Origin: Chloroflexota bacterium
Lineage (GTDB): Bacteria > Chloroflexota > Anaerolineae > Anaerolineales > DRMV01
DNA: 6,781 nucleotides
Assembly: GCA_013153375.1 (NCBI GenBank)
Contig: JAADEN010000177.1
Location: 1 to 6,781 of the forward strand
Reading direction: 5' to 3'
This document shows positions 5,664-6,781 of this stretch, piece after piece. Below the pieces are notes generated by a model. That model was given only the letters and a program-made list of their open reading frames with translations, did no database searches and had not been told where the DNA came from. Within the stretch, counting starts at the first letter, position 1. Each line of letters begins with the position of its first letter. The translations under genes and the position numbers were made by a program.

Positions 5664-6781
5664 TCACGGCTGAGGCGCGTCCTGGTCGGGCTCCGCGGTG
5701 CCCGCGGCCACCACATGGATCTCCTCGGCCAGCAGGGAGCCGTCCACCTGCCGCCAGGCGTGCACCACCACCAGATCGCCCACCTGGGGCTGAGGCCCCA
5801 CGGTCTTGGTGAGGTCCGTGACCCGCACCGGCAGCCCGGCCACCCACCAGATGTCCCCCTCTTGCGCGGTCAGCGGGCCCGAGAATTCCACCTCCACGCC
5901 GTACATGCGCTCGACCGGCTCCGCGTGCCACAAAATCCACTGCTGGACGCGTGCGTCCCACACCGCGGCCACCTCGACCCATTCGCCCTCTTGCGGGTCG
6001 CCCACGATGTCGGCCTGGGGCGCGACAGTGAGTTCCAGGCCGTTGACCTGCCAGGTGCTCGGCCCGCGGCGCTCCAGCCGGCCCACGAATTCCACCTGCG
6101 CGCTCTGCTGCGCCCGCCGCCGCGCGGCGATGCGCACCTCCAGCGCGGTCCACGAGCCGTCGGCGTTCTCGTGGCCCAAAATCTCCACCAGGTCCCCCTC
6201 GCGCGGCACGCCGTAGATGAGGGTCTCTTCGGTCATGTACACCGTGCGACCGCCCACCCGCCACACCTGGCCCTGGATGTCGTCCACCGGCCCGACGAAG
6301 AAGGTCAAATCGTCGGCCCGGTGCAGCAGCGCCTGCGCGTGCTGGGCCGCCCAGCCGTTGATGACCTGCAACAGGTCCTCCCGCAGCGGCGGAGGCGCGA
6401 GCGCGGCCGTGGTCAGCAGTTCCGCGTTGAGGCGTTCTTCCAGCGCGGCCACCTCGGGGGGCAGGTCGCCCGCGGCCTGGGGGGACTGGCGGGCCAGTTG
6501 GGCCAGGTAGGCGTCCAGGTCGGCCAGGGCCTGTTCGGCCTGCTCGGTGCGCCCCTGTTGCAGAAGCAGGCGGGCTTCTTGCACCCGGTTTTCGGCAAAG
6601 GTGAGCAACAGCGCGGTCCGGCGGGTGGGATCGTGGGTCAGGTACAGCCGCGCGGCCTCGCTCCAGCGCTTGACCGGATAGAGGGGCGAGCCGGGCAAGG
6701 CGCGCTGCGCGGCCTGCACCGTGGTCACGCCCGCGCCCAGCGCGAGCAGCAGCACGGCCAGGGCCACGGTCCAGGCCCAAC
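5664..6781 (-). CDS. Membrane-anchored protein with DUF5667-like segment and three DUF5666-like repeats (5' end cut by right edge)
   Basis: The reading frame is open to the window edge, so the true N-terminus is missing; residues are counted from a GTG at 6767, which is probably internal. A membrane helix (WAWTVALAVLLLALGAGVTT) is followed by ALPGSPLYPVKRWSE at 23-37, the hallmark of DUF5667-type proteins. An Ala/Leu/Gln-rich helical stretch runs to about 150. Three tandem units of 61-63 residues then occur at about 156-216, 225-287 and 292-353. Each has the pattern hydrophobic-G...W.V.G...V...T....P..GD.VEV followed by DGSW.A.E or similar, as in DUF5666-like beta domains. The middle unit lacks the DGS. 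The tail is acidic (EPDQDAPQP). In Chloroflexota such proteins often accompany ECF sigma factors and may carry an anti-sigma segment before the helix; that part cannot be seen here. No enzyme function is recognisable. Confidence 0.85.
   Translation of the reverse strand, partial: WAWTVALAVLLLALGAGVTTVQAAQRALPGSPLYPVKRWSEAARLYLTHDPTRRTALLLTFAENRVQEARLLLQQGRTEQAEQALADLDAYLAQLARQSPQAAGDLPPEVAALEERLNAELLTTAALAPPPLREDLLQVINGWAAQHAQALLHRADDLTFFVGPVDDIQGQVWRVGGRTVYMTEETLIYGVPREGDLVEILGHENADGSWTALEVRIAARRRAQQSAQVEFVGRLERRGPSTWQVNGLELTVAPQADIVGDPQEGEWVEVAAVWDARVQQWILWHAEPVERMYGVEVEFSGPLTAQEGDIWWVAGLPVRVTDLTKTVGPQPQVGDLVVVHAWRQVDGSLLAEEIHVVAAGTAEPDQDAPQP

Overview
The window is GC-rich bacterial chromosome. 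Gene content points to Chloroflexota (Anaerolineae-like), held at moderate confidence. The evidence is a membrane protein combining a DUF5667-type segment with DUF5666-like repeats, an actinobacterial-type MenB for menaquinone, a MutL gene, and heptanucleotide repeat arrays. No rRNA, tRNA, CRISPR array or insertion sequence was seen.

Layout from left to right. (1) Bases 1-1134, minus strand: the N-terminal 378 codons of mutL, running off the left edge. A TGn-TATAAT promoter lies only 7 nt before its ATG, so the mRNA is probably leaderless. (2) Bases 1135-1681: a divergent intergenic region without a gene. It holds two arrays of drifting heptanucleotide repeats, then a CRP/FNR-type palindrome and a consensus -10 box for the rightward genes. 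(3) Bases 1682-4033, plus strand: a two-gene respiratory module, an octahaem c-type cytochrome of the tetrathionate-reductase (OTR) family and a four-helix membrane cytochrome b. A strong GC hairpin sits between them, and a long terminator-like inverted repeat followed by T residues lies after them. (4) Bases 4267-4710, plus strand: mgsA, methylglyoxal synthase, with its own promoter and a hairpin just upstream. (5) Bases 4730-5596, minus strand: menB, convergent with mgsA across 19 bp. (6) Bases 5664-6781, minus strand: a membrane-anchored DUF5667/DUF5666-type protein, cut by the right edge.

The octahaem cytochrome and cytochrome b probably form a quinol-linked electron-transfer unit at the outer face of the membrane, reducing a nitrogen or sulfur compound; the true substrate is unknown. 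MenB makes the menaquinone ring precursor, so it may supply that unit's electron carrier, though it is not in the same operon. The most interesting stretch is the control region 1540-1680. A TTGTGA-N6-TCACTA site lies at spacings that suit activation by a CRP/FNR-family regulator, which suggests the module is switched by redox state, nitric oxide or a similar signal.
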